A stretch of DNA of 64,000 nucleotides from Lytechinus pictus. Its lineage: Eukaryota > Echinodermata > Echinoidea > Temnopleuroida > Toxopneustidae. The notes beneath the pieces are model-generated. The model was not told the DNA's origin, did not search any database, and saw nothing but the letters and a program-made list of their open reading frames with translations. Where the stretch lies: contig NW_026974140.1 of assembly GCF_037042905.1 (NCBI RefSeq), positions 18,526,001 through 18,590,000 on the forward strand, in the 5' to 3' direction. Positions 12,311-25,500 of this stretch are shown piece after piece. Within the stretch, counting starts at the first letter, position 1, and every line of letters starts with the position of its first letter. The translations under genes were made by a program, and so were the position numbers.

Positions 12311-14414
12311 TAGAATAATTAGTGTCATAAATATTATGGTGAAGCCAACTTGAGAGGAGGTGAGGCAAGTGCACAATGATGTTTTTACAAAGATTGAATC
12401 TATAGTATAGTGAAGCCAGCTGGAAAGGATCGAGGTGCGGGCAATTATAAGTGTACAATGATTTTTTTGAAAGAATGAATAGTATGAAGCCAACTTCAAA
12501 GGAAGTGAGGCAAGTGTACAATGAGTTTTTTTTGTTAAAGAATAGTATAGAAATATGAATAACGGTGTTCATATGGGGAAGATGGGGTGGGACAAGTACC
12601 ACGAAATAATCGTTTTTATATTAATGAATCCGAATGGTGTACAATAAGTGGAATAATGCAAAAAATGAGAGACAAGTTTAAATGATGAGGTTCAGCAAGA
12701 ATCATCGGTGAGGTTTGTTTTTATCAATCATGTAAAAGTAGTTCAAATAATATATGAAAAGGCCAGTGCGAATGTGAAAGGAATGACCATAGATAGGAAA
12801 AAAGAGTTGAATAGGTCAATGTAACATGAGGTGAGGCAGGTTTATAATGATGTCGAGGGATGAGATGGAGTCGCGGTGCGATTTGCTAAAACAAAGTCTT
12901 AACGAGTAATGTGTTCGAGAGTGAGTCAGGGAGAAAGGGAGAGAGAGAGAATGAAGGAAAAGGACTTTGGAATAAGATTGGAAAAAAAAATAACAAGGAA
13001 AGAAGAAAAAAAAACTGTATCTAGGCCTAGAACATTACGTCAAACCCCCGTTTGGAGAAAGACCGCAGTTCAGATTGCAAACTGCGGTTCTATACCCCAT
13101 TTTGCGTTTGTAAATCCCAAAATCATTTCCAAGCCCAGGGGGCCGTTTCATAAAGCTGCTCGTAAGTTAAGAGCGACTTTAAGAACGACTGGTGATCCTT
13201 TCTCGCGCGCTAGATCTTCGCCAATGGTGTGTACCATTTACCGCAAGACAGGATCACCAGTCGCTTTTTATTTACGAACAGCTTTATGAAACACCCGCCT
13301 GATCAATCCCGCTAGGCCAGGTAATCCCCGCTGTCTCAATTTTACCTCCACAGGCCAGATTATGAGCGTTGAGCCAAGGACGAAATGATAAACAACAGCT
13401 GTGCTATTACGTAAGACTTCTCTGCCTGTAGTAGGACCTTCGGAATGAAATTATTGTATTCGATATTTAATCACGTTTTCAAATGCATATTGTATTCAGA
13501 AATCCAATGTTAGTCCATTTTCAAGTTCGAACGAAGAAAATCGACCTCGAAATAAGGAAAGTAAGTGAATTAAAATGACGGCATGCTTTGCTCGGGCTGT
13601 TGTGTTATCTTCGGACCAGAAACAGGTGTTTTGATACTTAAATTGCTTGCTTGGGGCAGTTATGGTTTGTCGTACTTGGAGAAGAGAATTGATTGAGGGA
13701 ATCTGGGGTATAGTGTTTTCAAATGAAAGGTTTTCGTCATGAAATCAAGTGAACCCCTCCCCGCAAGAAACATAAGAAAATGGATATAAAATAAAAAAAT
13801 TAAACAAAATAAAAAGGGGGTAAAATACAGTATAAGATGACTACTTACTAACGGTTTTGTCTTGTTGTTAAGTGCGAGAATGATAAGAAACGGTAAGTCG
13901 GCCCAAGAGTAGTCTAGTACCACGGCCTCAATTAGAAACTTCAAGCAATAAACAGGTCAAGAGTTTAAGTTCAAATTCAGGTTTTATTTCAGGTTTATTT
14001 TTTATTCAGGTTTTATTTTTGTATTTATGTAATTACATTGTACAATTTTTGTATGTTTTTATGGCCAAATAAATAATAATAATAATCAAAACTACATGTC
14101 ATCAGTGAAGTAAAAATGAATCAACAAAGTGTATCTAGTCTCTCTAATTCAGATCAGGGCCCTGTGATTTTTGAAGTAGGGGGTGCTGATTCAAACTTGA
14201 AAAAAAATATTATCAATACAAAATGGATGTCAAACAGTCGCGAGTAATTTGAAAAGCTTTTGGTTTTAATTTACCCTTTCTATTTTAACACATCTTCTAG
14301 AATACCCGGGGGAGCTGCCAACCGAATAATACACGCAGCACCCCCAAGGAAATGTTTGGTGGTGCCCGAGCACCCACGCTCCCAGGGCCGGGCTGCTCCA
14401 TATCGCTTCGGACT
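12311..14414. other. central segment of the foldback element
   Basis: Diverged array units up to about 12535, purine-rich DNA (GAGAGAGAGA near 12938-12949), a nested MITE (13138-13296), and at about 14030-14088 a TTTTTATGGCCAAATAAAT block followed by AATAATAAT, which looks like the 3' tail of a non-LTR retroposon on the plus strand. The longest open frame (12909-13289) runs through repeat sequence and is not a gene. Confidence 0.5.
13138..13296. mobile_element. MITE with GGGCCGTTTCATAAAGC termini
   Basis: Left end GGGCCGTTTCATAAAGCTGC and right end (inverse of GGGTGTTTCATAAAGCTG) are inverted repeats; inner parts (CGACTGGTGATCC against GGATCACCAGTCG) are also mirrored. About 159 bp, no coding capacity, nested in the foldback element. 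Confidence 0.75.
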
Positions 14415-16095
14415 CTTTTTAAAAACCTCCATTGAAACTTGCCCACCTCCTTTTAAATTTGTAGTACAGTTTATTCTTTTTAAAAACCTCCATTGAAACT
14501 TGCCTCACCTCCTTTTAAATTGGCTTCACCATAATTCTTAGTACAGTTTATTCTTTTTAAAAACCTCCATTAAAACTTGCCTCACCTCCTTTTAAATTGG
14601 CTTCACCATAATTTGTAGTACAGTTTATTCTTTTTAAAAACCTCCATTGAAACTTGCCTCGCCTCCTTTTAAATTTGTAGTACAGTTTATTCTTTTTTAA
14701 AAACCTCCATTGAAACTTGCCTCACTTCCTTTTAAACTGGCTTCACCATAATACAGTTTATTCTTTTTAAAAACCTCCATTAAAACTTGCATCACCTCCT
14801 TTTAAATTGGCTTCACCATAATACAGTTTATTCTTTTTAAAAACCTCCATTGAAACTTGCCTCACCTCCTTTTAAATTGGCTTCACCATATACAGCTAGT
14901 TTATTCTTTTTAAAAACCTCCATTGAAACTTGCCTCACCTCCTTTTAAATTGGCTTCACCATATACAGTTTATTCTTTTTAAAAACCTCCATTGAAACTT
15001 GCCTCACCTCCTTTTAAATTGGCTTCACCATAATTCTTAGTACAGTTTATTCTTTTTAAAAACCTCCATTAAAACTTGCCTCACCTCCTTTTAAATTGGC
15101 TTCACCATAATTTGTAGTACAGTTTATTCTTTTTTAAAACCTCCATTGAAACTTGCCTCGCCTCCTTTTAAATTTGTAGTACAGTTTATTCTTTTTTAAA
15201 AACCTCCATTGAAACTTGCCTCACTTCCTTTTAAACTGGCTTCACCATAATACAGTTTATTCTTTTTAAAAACCTCCATTAAAACTTGCATCACCTCCTT
15301 TTAAATTGGCTTCACCATAATACAGTTTATTCTTTTTAAAAACCTCCATTGAAACTTGCCTCACCTCCTTTTAAATTGGCTTCACCATATACAGTTTATT
15401 CTTTTTAAAAACCTCCATTGAAACTTGCCTCACCTCCTTTTAAATTGGCTTCACCATAATACAGTTTATTCTTTTAAAAAACCTCCATTGAAACTTGCCT
15501 CACCTCCTTTTAAATTGGCTTCGCCATAATTCTTAGTACAGTTTATTCTTTTTAAAAACCTCCATTAAAACTTGCCTCACCTCCTTTTAAATTGGCTTCA
15601 CCATAATGTAGTAATAGTTTATTCTTTTTAAAAACCTCTATTGAAACTTGCGTCGCCTCCTTTTAAATTTGTAGTACAGTTTATTCTTTTTTTAAAACCT
15701 CCATTGAAACTTGCCTCACCTCCTTTTAAACTGGCTTCACCATAATACAGTTTATTCTTTTTAAAAACCTCCATTAAAACTTGCATCACCTCCTTTTAAA
15801 TTGGCTTCACCATAATACAGTTTATTCTTTTTAAAAACCTCCATTGAAACTTGCCTCACCTCCTTTTAAATTGGCTTCACCATATACAGTTTATTCTTTT
15901 TAAAAACCTCCATTGAAACTTGCCTCACCTCCTTTTAAATTGGCTTCACCATATACAGTTTATTCTTTTTAAAAACCTCCATTGAAACTTGCCTCACATC
16001 CTTTTAAATTGGCTTCACCATAATACAGTTTATTCTTTTTAAAAACCTCCATTAAAACTTGCCTCACCTCCTTTTAAATTGGCTTCACCATAATA
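14415..16095 (-). repeat. right-arm tandem array with seven-unit higher-order repeat
   Basis: About 24 units, reading on the minus strand like those of the left arm. Unit variants recur in a fixed order: the marker TAATTCTTAGTACAGTTTAT occurs at 14532, 15031 and 15527 (spacing 499 and 496 bp). Between markers come the same sequence variants: an AAAACTTGC unit, a CGCCTCC unit lacking the GGCTTCACCA part, a third unit (ACTTCC in the first two cycles, ACCTCC in the third), a CATCACC unit, then three ordinary ones. This shows block duplication of seven units, twice, after the units had diverged. Confidence 0.85.
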
Positions 16096-16444
16096 TTCAG
16101 GTAAGGTATATTCATTCTTTTTTAAAAAAACATCATTGTTCACTTCCCTCACCTAGATCATTTGACTATATATAATACCTTTTATTCTACACTATTCTTC
16201 CCTTTAAAAAAACCTGATTGTACTCCTGCCTCCCCTGATCTGACATTTGCCTCTCAACGTACTGGAAATAGATACCCTTTTTTCAATATTTTTGTGTTTT
16301 TGACACCCTTATCACGTTACGTACGTAACGCGTGCCCTCTCTTGAAAAAGACATCCTTTTTACGTGTTTTTTTGGTCGCGCATGGTATCCACTCGTCAAG
16401 TATATAAGTGGCCCCCCCCGGCCCCCCGGGCGTACTGTACATAG

Positions 16445-19150
16445 TGTTATTTTATTATCTCTTTATATCGGAAACTTCGTTTTACCGAATTGTCATGCAC
16501 TCTCTCCGACGTGTTTGAAGTCTTAGACAGCATGGCATACTACCAGCCGATGGTACACACACTCACACCCACACACGTTATTTGACAACTTGTCTCTGAC
16601 TCTGGAGCCAAAGTTCCTCGCATATAACTATCTGCATGCCTGCACGCAGTGTGTATTGAACACGCACGACCACGATCTAATGAATATTCATCGGCGAGAC
16701 TGACGTCATTTTACGAGTCTCCTTTCAAACTTGGATCATAAGTGCCTACCATATTTTTGTGTACGCCCTCTATTGGTGGAAAATAATATGGCAAGAAAAT
16801 TTTCATTTTTTACTCTCTATTTTTAATTAAGAAAAAAATAATTTAAAAATTAAATTTACTTAAGGGCCAAGTTGTATGACGAATAGGTGTAATGGAAACT
16901 GTCAGTGTAAAAAAATCAAGCATTTGTCCCAAAGAAAAAGAGAAAATAAGCCAAACATTGCCATCCTTATTTTGCCACACATGGAGATATAACTGAGAAC
17001 AAGGTTATATCATAACCTTGTTCATTGAATAAGTGAAATGGTCAAAAAACATTTTCAAAGTCTTTATAATCTCAAAATAATAAAATATTGTAAACATAGC
17101 TCATCAGTGATTTTGTTGTTTTCTCGACTTTTCCCATTGAAAACACACGTTCGTTAAAATAATACAATACCATTTTCAAGTGATCCCCCCCCCAAAAATA
17201 CATGCGATTGATGCGAAGAGGGGTCCGATTGAAAGCTGATATGGTAAAATAGAAAAACAATTTTGGCAAAACTTTAACATTTACATTTTGTAGGTATTTG
17301 TGTGTTTTTGGTGAATTTTATGAGAATATTGTGTTAGATATGATTTAATTAGGAGCGGACTCGGCCTCATGCTACATGCACCCATCTCTGTACGTGTAGA
17401 ATCCCTTTCCTTCACACACACCACCACTCTCCAGGCACCATCATTCACGCAGTCATGCATTGAACGAACCGAGCCAGGCCCGAACGGAATAACAATTTTC
17501 CCATCAGCTACTGAACGTTAAATCGCTGGTCTACGTTCAGCAAAATATGAACAAGTTGTAAACATACTACTTAAATTCCACATGTGCAATTACCACGGAA
17601 ATCAATGTCATTCAATATCATGTATTTTGTAAAGAACATTACCCCTTTCGGTGAAAGTTCGCTTTCGCTCCAGCTGGCAGGATCTGAATTAGTCAACATA
17701 ACCTATGACCCGATATCGATCTCAGATGATTGACAATAACAGCAAATAAAAGCAAGCAGTTTTTTTTCTCAGTCTCGCATTTGAAGCTCACGTACCCTTT
17801 TTCCCTAATCATTATCTCACAATTCTCCCCTATCTCAGGGGCAGATAATTCTTCACATATTCACCCCTCCTTTTCTCTCTCTTCCAATTATCCACTATAA
17901 ACCCTTGATCTATTTCTTTTATATTTTCACCCCAGTCACCCCCCTCTCCAATTCTCGGCATCCATCCTTTAAAGTTTAAGTGATTTTATGTTTTTCCAAT
18001 AAACTTTGATCTCTCCTCAAATGCATCACTTCATCTTCCTCAAACAACACACAACAAAAGAAGGAAAATAATACGTTTTGCTGCCAAATATATAAATATA
18101 TTTAATATCTTCATAGTTCTTATAGACAAACTAAGAAACATTTTTTTTTTCATCTTATAGAAATTATGGGGACATTAACTCCTTACATCCAGTAAACACA
18201 ATTATTGCCATGTCCTTTAATCATATTAAAAAAATAATAATACACACAAGAAGCAGAAGAAGCCTACTAGCAAGTAAAGTTCACCAACCTGAACCTGTAA
18301 TAGTAATTTTGTGCAATGCGTCCCTAGAGAAGTCACAAACTTTCAGTTGGTAGTATATTGATTCCTAGAATTGTTAACTCATTTTTGAAATCCATTATGT
18401 TATATATGGGAGTTGTGGGTATCTTGCAGCCTACTTATACATGACTGCAAACATACCACAATGTTGTATTTTAATGATTACTTTCCTGATCAAAATCTGA
18501 CAGAGCTGCCAAGAAATACCCTAGCTATATGTAGAAACAACCAGATAAGATTTTTAAAAAATTCCAAAATTTTATTGATTTTCAAGATTTTTTGTAACAT
18601 TACAAAAACAACAATCATACAGGAATTATTACTTTATGAATTTTGAGCAATAGATCTCAGTTACATTGTTCATAATATACAAGCACTTTTGTTAAGTGGT
18701 GTATCGGGGGGGGGGGGGCAAGGTGGGATGCATTCAGAATACCATTTTCATGGGGTGCAAATTAAAGGGAAAAGGTGAAAAAAAAGTGATGACCACTTAA
18801 AGGAGCCACTAGCATCATAAGTGAACTCAATTAGGGCTTGTCCCTGGTGCCTTTTTTTCTAAGTACAGCACTGTTTTATTCATGCATGTATTTAGCACTA
18901 AAAATATTTTAACATCTTCAAATTACTTGTTTCATCATCTCCTAATCAACTAGCATCAGTCAGCTATACAAGAAGAATTAATGAGTTGGATAAATATTGA
19001 CATTTGAAGATGCTAATTGGTTTTGAGATGTGTTTATTCATTAAACAATATTGTTATACAGAAATACAAATCAAATCTTTTTTATTCCCCCAAATCAAGA
19101 CAAGAGTATGCAATGCTTATATACATTTTATTTAGCGCTATATAGATGAT
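16445..19150. other. intergenic stretch, no gene recognised
   Basis: A/T-rich DNA with a pyrimidine-rich patch (about 17800-17960), a C8 run at 17186-17193, and a G12 run near 18707-18718. Short open frames have no domain I recognise. No RNA gene or paired inverted repeat could be supported. Confidence 0.4.
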
Positions 19151-20035
19151 GCATATTATATGACACCTACATAGATCTATGTCATTTGATTGGTTGTTTA
19201 ATATCGATCATTCGGCCCATTTTACAATGACCTCATCAACCGTGCAATTTTGGATCCATATGATTTTGTCAATTGCACGCGCGCACCGAGACTACTGACA
19301 GGCCACACAAGTAAAACCACTCTTGTTTGCAGCACCTATATGTTGTATGTATACGCGACAATAAACAGACCGAGCATGCACTGCATGATTATTTTTTGCA
19401 TCGAAATTGATAAATTTAATATGAAAAAGAATCTACTTTTAGGTGTCATATAAACCAAATAATGAATGTTCTTTTCATTCGGTGAATGATAAAATGAATG
19501 ATCCATTCAACTCGGCTATGCCTCGTTGGATGGATCATTTCATCTTTCACCTCATGAAGTATTCTGTCCAATGCACTCATGAACATTGTATATTATATGA
19601 CACCTAGCTAGATCCTTGTCATTTGATTGGTTGTTTGATATCGATCATTCAGCCCATTTTACAATGTCGTCATCAACCGTGCAATTTTGGATCCATTCAT
19701 CGTGCAATTTTGGTTCCATACGATTTTGTCCATTGCATGCGCTGACCCAGACTGCTGCAGGCGCCACACCACCCGTAAATCCACTCGTGTTTGCAGCGGG
19801 CATGTTGTATGTACCATAGGTAAGTTTGCGACAATCAACAGACCGAGCTCGCACTGCATGAACATATTTTGCATCGAAATTCATCAATTTAATATGAAAA
19901 CAAATCTATTTTTAGGTGTCATATAAACCAAATAATGAATGTTCTTATCATACTCCATTCGGTGAAAGATGAAATGAATTATCAATTTCATCTTTTACCT
20001 CATGAAGTATTCTGTCCATTGCACTCATGAACATT
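19151..20035. repeat. ~440-bp tandem duplication containing a MITE
   Basis: Copy 1 (19151-19587) and copy 2 (19588-20035) are direct repeats. Each holds a MITE of about 0.3 kb (19159-19450 and 19596-19923) with ends TATGACACCTA and TAGGTGTCATA and TA at the boundaries, suggesting Tc1/mariner-type insertion. Each MITE is followed by the same ATAAACCAAATAATGAATGT flank, so the unit duplicated as MITE plus flank rather than by two insertions. Copy 1 has extra hairpin-forming sequence (about 19495-19545). Confidence 0.8.
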
Positions 20036-20129
20036 AACTATTTGTATACTATTATCATCATAACTCACAAATAGATTATCAGCTAGTGCAATAATTCATT
20101 AAATACATGTATTGAATCTATAAGTTACT

Positions 20130-20215
20130 CAACAGAAAAAAAGAAAAATATATATTTATATATATATAAACATATTACACACACACATATATATATATAT
20201 ACATATATAATTACC
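20130..20215. repeat. AT/CA microsatellite
   Basis: Interrupted runs of TATATA with a short ACACACAC segment. Confidence 0.8.
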
Positions 20216-22363
20216 CTCAGAATAAGTTTGCTTCCCGAAAGAGCTTCAGCCAGCAGTTTGTGCTTAAAATGTTGTAATAAACTGAGTTAAATTAAGCATT
20301 ACTTATATGCATACCATATTGCACCACATTTTACTTTTATGTTGAAATGAGCATAATTATCATCTACTTTGCAATATATACCAATGTATGAAGCAAATGT
20401 AAAGCATTTCCAATTGAAATTAAAACCCTAATGACAAGATATGCTGGAAAACTATAAATTTCTAACTCCAAAGAAATGTAAATAAAAACGACATATAATG
20501 ACTTGACTTCAATATAAACAAATGATCTCATCTGCAACATTCATAGATTAAAGGAAAATATCACATAAATATAAGTAATTTTAGTTTCATTCATTTCGAC
20601 ACTGTAAAGAAGTAAATCTTGTAACACAAGCATTTTAAATCTGATTATATAGCAACCATTTTAAAATTGTATTTCTAACTGAACAAGCACAATTTCAAAA
20701 AAAAGTGAAAACGTGCCTTTACATTTGATACAGAGCAATTTATAACTATTTTTCAATTTTTGTTTTCTTTGGTATGAAAGAAACAAAACCTGAAAATAAT
20801 TGGATTCAGTGAGAGCTAGTGTTCTAAAATGAGGTATCATACATCCTGAAGCAAACATGAAAAGGCACAAAAACATGAATGGATTCGCTCATATAAGAAA
20901 ACTCACACAAGAAAGTCTCATCTCATCTAGTAATTGCTGCCGGGACTCCCAAGTGAATCCATTCTCTATCACCACATCATCACATGTCATCTGGCTTATA
21001 GTCCTCTCAAGGACTTCACTAATTTCACAAAAGAATACCTTCCTCTCGCATCTATCTCTTTCTCACCTTTTAATTCCTACTCTATCTCATTCATTTTCAA
21101 CATCGTCTTCTTCTCTTCATTCCACCATACATATCACTTTGGACTAACCACAAGGTGAACTGTAAGCATCTTCTACTTCAATAAGAAGTCTTTCAGAACG
21201 AAGCAAATGTAACCTGTAGAATCCCAAGACTGGAATTTTCATACAATGATATATAGCTGGCAAAGAATGTAATTACATGTTACTTGTATTTACTAAGAAT
21301 ATCATTTATGAGTTGATAGCAAAATGAATTCATTTCTGAGAGTTGAAGACTATTTTTCCAAAGGGAGATACTGATATAATATCTGGTGAAAAATTACACT
21401 ATAATCATACCCATAGCAATCACTTCAAAGTATCATTATATTCAAATTACCTTCATATGGGCAAGGGAGATACATAATCGCTATCTTTTACAGACATCAT
21501 TGTACCAGCCAATATTCTCAATATTAAAGTCTTCAGTTTTTATGGAGAATGAATTAAATTTTCAGACAGTAGACTTCTGGGATGCACTGAAAATACAAGA
21601 GAAAGACCTAAATCTCTGTGCACAGATGAATTAGTCATGTATAGAGCATATAGACATTTCTTGGATTATTTCAGGGATTATTGCCACAGTGAAACAATGA
21701 CTTTACCATGTCAGGGCCCAGTTGCATAAAAGTTACTATTGTGGAACTTTGCCATCCAATGGTAACTACCATGGTAACGCTGATCAACAGCCAATCAAAT
21801 CAAGGATTCCACACAAGTTACCATTGCAAGGCAAAGCTACCAAACTTTTATGCAATGGGCCCTGGTAATACATGGAATATACAGGGCATTACAAAGGTCT
21901 GTTGGTCATCAAACTAGATTCCATTCTTGATGATTGACAGCACCTGTTACTGGGTAAACATCTGAATCATGTCACGCTGCCCCTGAAAGCTGACAAGTCT
22001 CTGGCCCATATTCTGAAGTCCACTTTAATTTCGACCCTGGTCTAACACTGTGGTAAAATTATGGGAAGCCAAAAGTGTAAAAATGTGTGAACATTGTATG
22101 TTTCTTGTGTTTACCGTGCTCTTTCACCATGCTGTAGTGGTGAAGAAAACTAATTCAATAATTATTTGCAGTTATGAATGATCTGAGTAACAGATGAGCT
22201 GATAAATCAAACATGCACTGTTAGTGATTTGTGTCACAAATGGCTATCCATAGTGAAACAGAGTTTAGAATACAGGCCACTGATTTTAAAGCAAATGTTC
22301 GTACAATATTCCTCCACATATCTTATTGCACACATTTACAGCTTGAGAGTTTGGTTTTCACAA
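20216..22363. other. SPART 3' flank / untranslated region
   Basis: No coding sequence recognised. It includes a MITE at 21713-21862 and a partial repeat near 22008-22075. The 3' end of the SPART transcript is not clear: on the minus strand an ATTAAA lies at 21074-21069 and no canonical AATAAA was found between it and the stop codon. Confidence 0.4.
21713..21862. mobile_element. MITE, GGGCCCAGTTGCATAAAAG termini
   Basis: Left CAGGGCCCAGTTGCATAAAA is inverted at the right as TTTTATGCAATGGGCCCTG. The inner mirrored part is CAAAG/CTTTG, and the core reads CAGCCAATCAAATCAAGG. The same core (CAGCCAATCA type) occurs in elements at 31748-31897 and 35349-35465, so this is one family. Confidence 0.75.
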
Positions 22364-22556
22364 TCAAGTCTTCTTGGGCTTTTTGCTCTCATCTTTCGAC
22401 TCTCCCATCTCTCTGACGACGACCTTCCCAGTGTCCTTAGCAGTCCTCTTGGCAATTGCTTTGACTCCAAGGTTGTTGAAGTTATGAGCTGATATACCAA
22501 TGTTACCTACAGTGGCCAAGGAGTTGTTTGTCAATCGACCAGCGTCCTCACCATAT
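22364..22556 (-). CDS. SPART: SPART coding exon 6 (C terminus)
   Basis: Residues 479-542, from YGEDAGRLTNNSLATVGNIG to a basic tail ending KKPKKT and TGA at 22366-22364. Acceptor TTAG|ATATGG. Confidence 0.88.
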
Positions 22557-25500
22557 CTAAGGAGATAAGTTTGAAGATAATAAAGAAAATGTTTACATAT
22601 TGCTTAACGATTGCTTAATTAGAATTCTCTATGCACTAAAAAAAGGTTCCAGCTTTATGAACTTGACCTTTAGCAGAGCAGATGTAACCCACTCTGCATT
22701 TCAATGTACAGCTAAATTCAGTTCGGTAACATAAGGACTGTCAGTATATCTATGTAAAATTGATTAAATCAAGTATCATGTTATGTTTGTATTGATTGAA
22801 TATGGAAAAGAAATCATGAATTTACAATTTAAGAATTCTGCAAAAAGAAGAGGAAATCTGTAAAGCGTAATGAACTACAGCATTAATGCACATAAACGAT
22901 TCAGGTCATGGCAAAGATAGGGTTTTGGGTAATCTAAACAAATAAGCAACTGTATGAAATCTAAGTGGAAATTAATTAGGGTGCAAGTTTTTAGAGATAT
23001 TGAATGAATATATGCCTTAGAAAGGAGTCAGGACAAACTGTTCAACAGATCAGGGACAATAAAATATTGTGGTAATCTTTAAAGTATATGTTCCAAATTG
23101 AAGTAAATGAAAACTGTCTGACAGAGAATTGTGATTGAACCTATTAACTTCAACTTTGGAAAGACATCAATGACATAATTCTCCATACAGAATATTCTCA
23201 TAATATCCTCTTGGATACAACACTTTGATTTATCATGCAATTGATGCACATGAGCATACATCATATAAAAAGAAAACATTTTGAATCAAAATATGATTTC
23301 TCAACGATTGCATCTTCTTTCCATATTGCTGACTGATTGGATCAATCATTTTAAAGTTTTTGGAACACATATTTTGAGCAGATGACTAACTTACTTGTGC
23401 TCTACAGTTTGTACAGTTGCATGTGATATACTCTTAGCCATCTGAATAGCTGCAGTCTCCAGTCCACGATAAACTTTACCAAATCCTGTCAAGAAAAACA
23501 AAGAATTCAACATTTTTTTCATTACAGAGAATTTAGAGATGTGAATAAATATTAAATGCAATAGTTTAAACTTCAGACTGAATTCATAGAGTGTTTCATT
23601 ACTAGTATTAGTAAACCAAAGTATTCAAAAGATTGCACAACTAGGCCCTATAATACAATTGAGGCATAGAATATGACGTCCCCTTATGGTTGTCTTGCCC
23701 CCCTCCCTTCAAAATATCCTGGCACCATCCCACCACCCCTGAAACTAATATCCCCTCACCTGAAAGACCACTAGCAGTGACAGTCAGAACACCGTCTAAG
23801 ACAGCTTTAGCCTTTCCATCTGGTTCATCTTCACCATTGGCCAGCATCTTATTAGCTTGCTTACTAATGATTGGTCCAACCTCTTCGGCCACACGCTTGG
23901 TCAAGAAACATATGCTGTCCAAGACCACCACACTCACCTATCATATGAGTAGACAAAATTCATTCCAAATGGTCATTCGCTGGATTAATGAAACATTTCT
24001 TTTATCTTACACTATTGCAACTTTTGATGGACATTTGATGTCAGCAGTTGAACAGTTTAAATTTTCAATGTAAATAATAATACAAAAACAAAACACATTT
24101 ACAAATAACACTTTTTTTTACACTACGAATTAATGAAATAACATGCAACAGAGAAAAAAGTAGATTTTATGTTAGGCAATAATAAGATAAACTCCTACAA
24201 TTCAAATGATTACTTAGGTTGAAGTGATATTTCTTTCCACATTATCATAAACACAAGTCATCTAAAGACAAAAATAACGAAAAACCTCATTTGCTCTGGC
24301 AACAATTGCTCCGCTGTAAATTCCACACTAATGGAATGACCAATTTCAAATCTGGATTTGACACTATTCCCTATCTTAAACTTAACACTAAACCTAATAT
24401 AAAACCCTGGTGCAATCCTAACCCTAAGCTATAACTTAGATGAAATAAAGCCAGAGCATTTGTCGCCGGAGCAAATGTTGTGTCACCTTTACTCTACCTA
24501 CCTTGACAGCTACTCCTGTAGCTTTCTTGGCATACACCATTCCTGTTTGATATTTCTCATCAATCTCTTTAGGCTGTTCATCAGGTTGGATATGTTCTTT
24601 TAGTTTCCTTGCTCCAGAACCAACTAATCTGCTTCCTATCTCAGCTCCTTTCACTACTCCCCATGATATCCATTCAGCACCTAATGTCCAAAAGGTGGAA
24701 ACAACAAAATTTGATTTTCGGAACACTCTAATAATTGATCTGTTACTGGGCTAATGTGAAAAGATAAACTTGAAACATTGTGTCAACAAACTTTCATTTC
24801 CTAAGGATGTCTCTTGCAAAGGGGGCTGTAGTTGAATGTACATTTGTACTCTGTAATCTTGTTTATTTTGAAATGTATACTTTCAGAAAAGCTAAATTAT
24901 ATTCCCTTATACCAAATTCAAGAAGTTAATTTCATATCAAACCAAGAAACTTCAAAATATGATACATACAGGACCTGAATAGAAGCTCTCTTACCAACTT
25001 CTATGCCTTTTGCGATCTTCTGACTAACATCTCTATACTTCTGTCCTTCTTCTTCGGTATCCATAACCTCCTCATCAGCCGCTCTGTCCTCTATCCTCTC
25101 TGATGGTACCCTGTGATTTTCACTCGGTACACATGATGATGCGGCCTCCTGTACTGAAGGTAATTGCTCTTCTTTCATGGCGGTAAGTTCTTGAATTAAC
25201 TGTTGGAATTTCAACTTTTCAGATCTGTCAAAGTGAAAAAAAGTTGTTGGTTTAGGAGATTAATGCTAAGAGAGGATAAAAAGTGAAAACGGGCATCTTG
25301 ATAAAATATTGACTAGTCAGATTTTTTTATAAAAATGGATAAGAACTGTTCTTTCCAAGATAAATGCTATATTACAAAACTACAACTTCTTTGTTGATAT
25401 CTAGATCAAGGGCACATCAAATTTGGTTCATACAATACTTTTGGCTTGAGTAAAACAAGCCACGGAATGGATGTTTTAAAAAATGTTACACATCATTCAT

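Larger units (their letters stand above)
11142..16430. mobile_element. 5.3-kb foldback element with tandem-repeat arms
   Basis: Both ends start CCCGGGGGGGCCACTTACAT (right end inverted, slightly rearranged by extra C/G). About 320 bp of subterminal sequence is mirrored (11142-11465 against 16096-16430), including a 20-bp palindrome around CGTTACGTACGTAACG. Inside each arm is an array of a ~70-bp unit, in opposite orientation: about 12-15 units on the left, about 24 on the right. The 2.1-kb centre carries a nested MITE and a retroposon-like tail but no transposase. Modular foldback elements with tandem-repeat arms (TU elements) are known from sea urchins; kinship is inferred from architecture only. 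Confidence 0.85.

Noticed and set aside
12909-13289. 126-codon open frame
   Set aside because: It spans a purine-rich simple repeat and a MITE; no domain or splice context.
22229-22492. 87-codon plus-strand frame
   Set aside because: Antisense to SPART exon 6.
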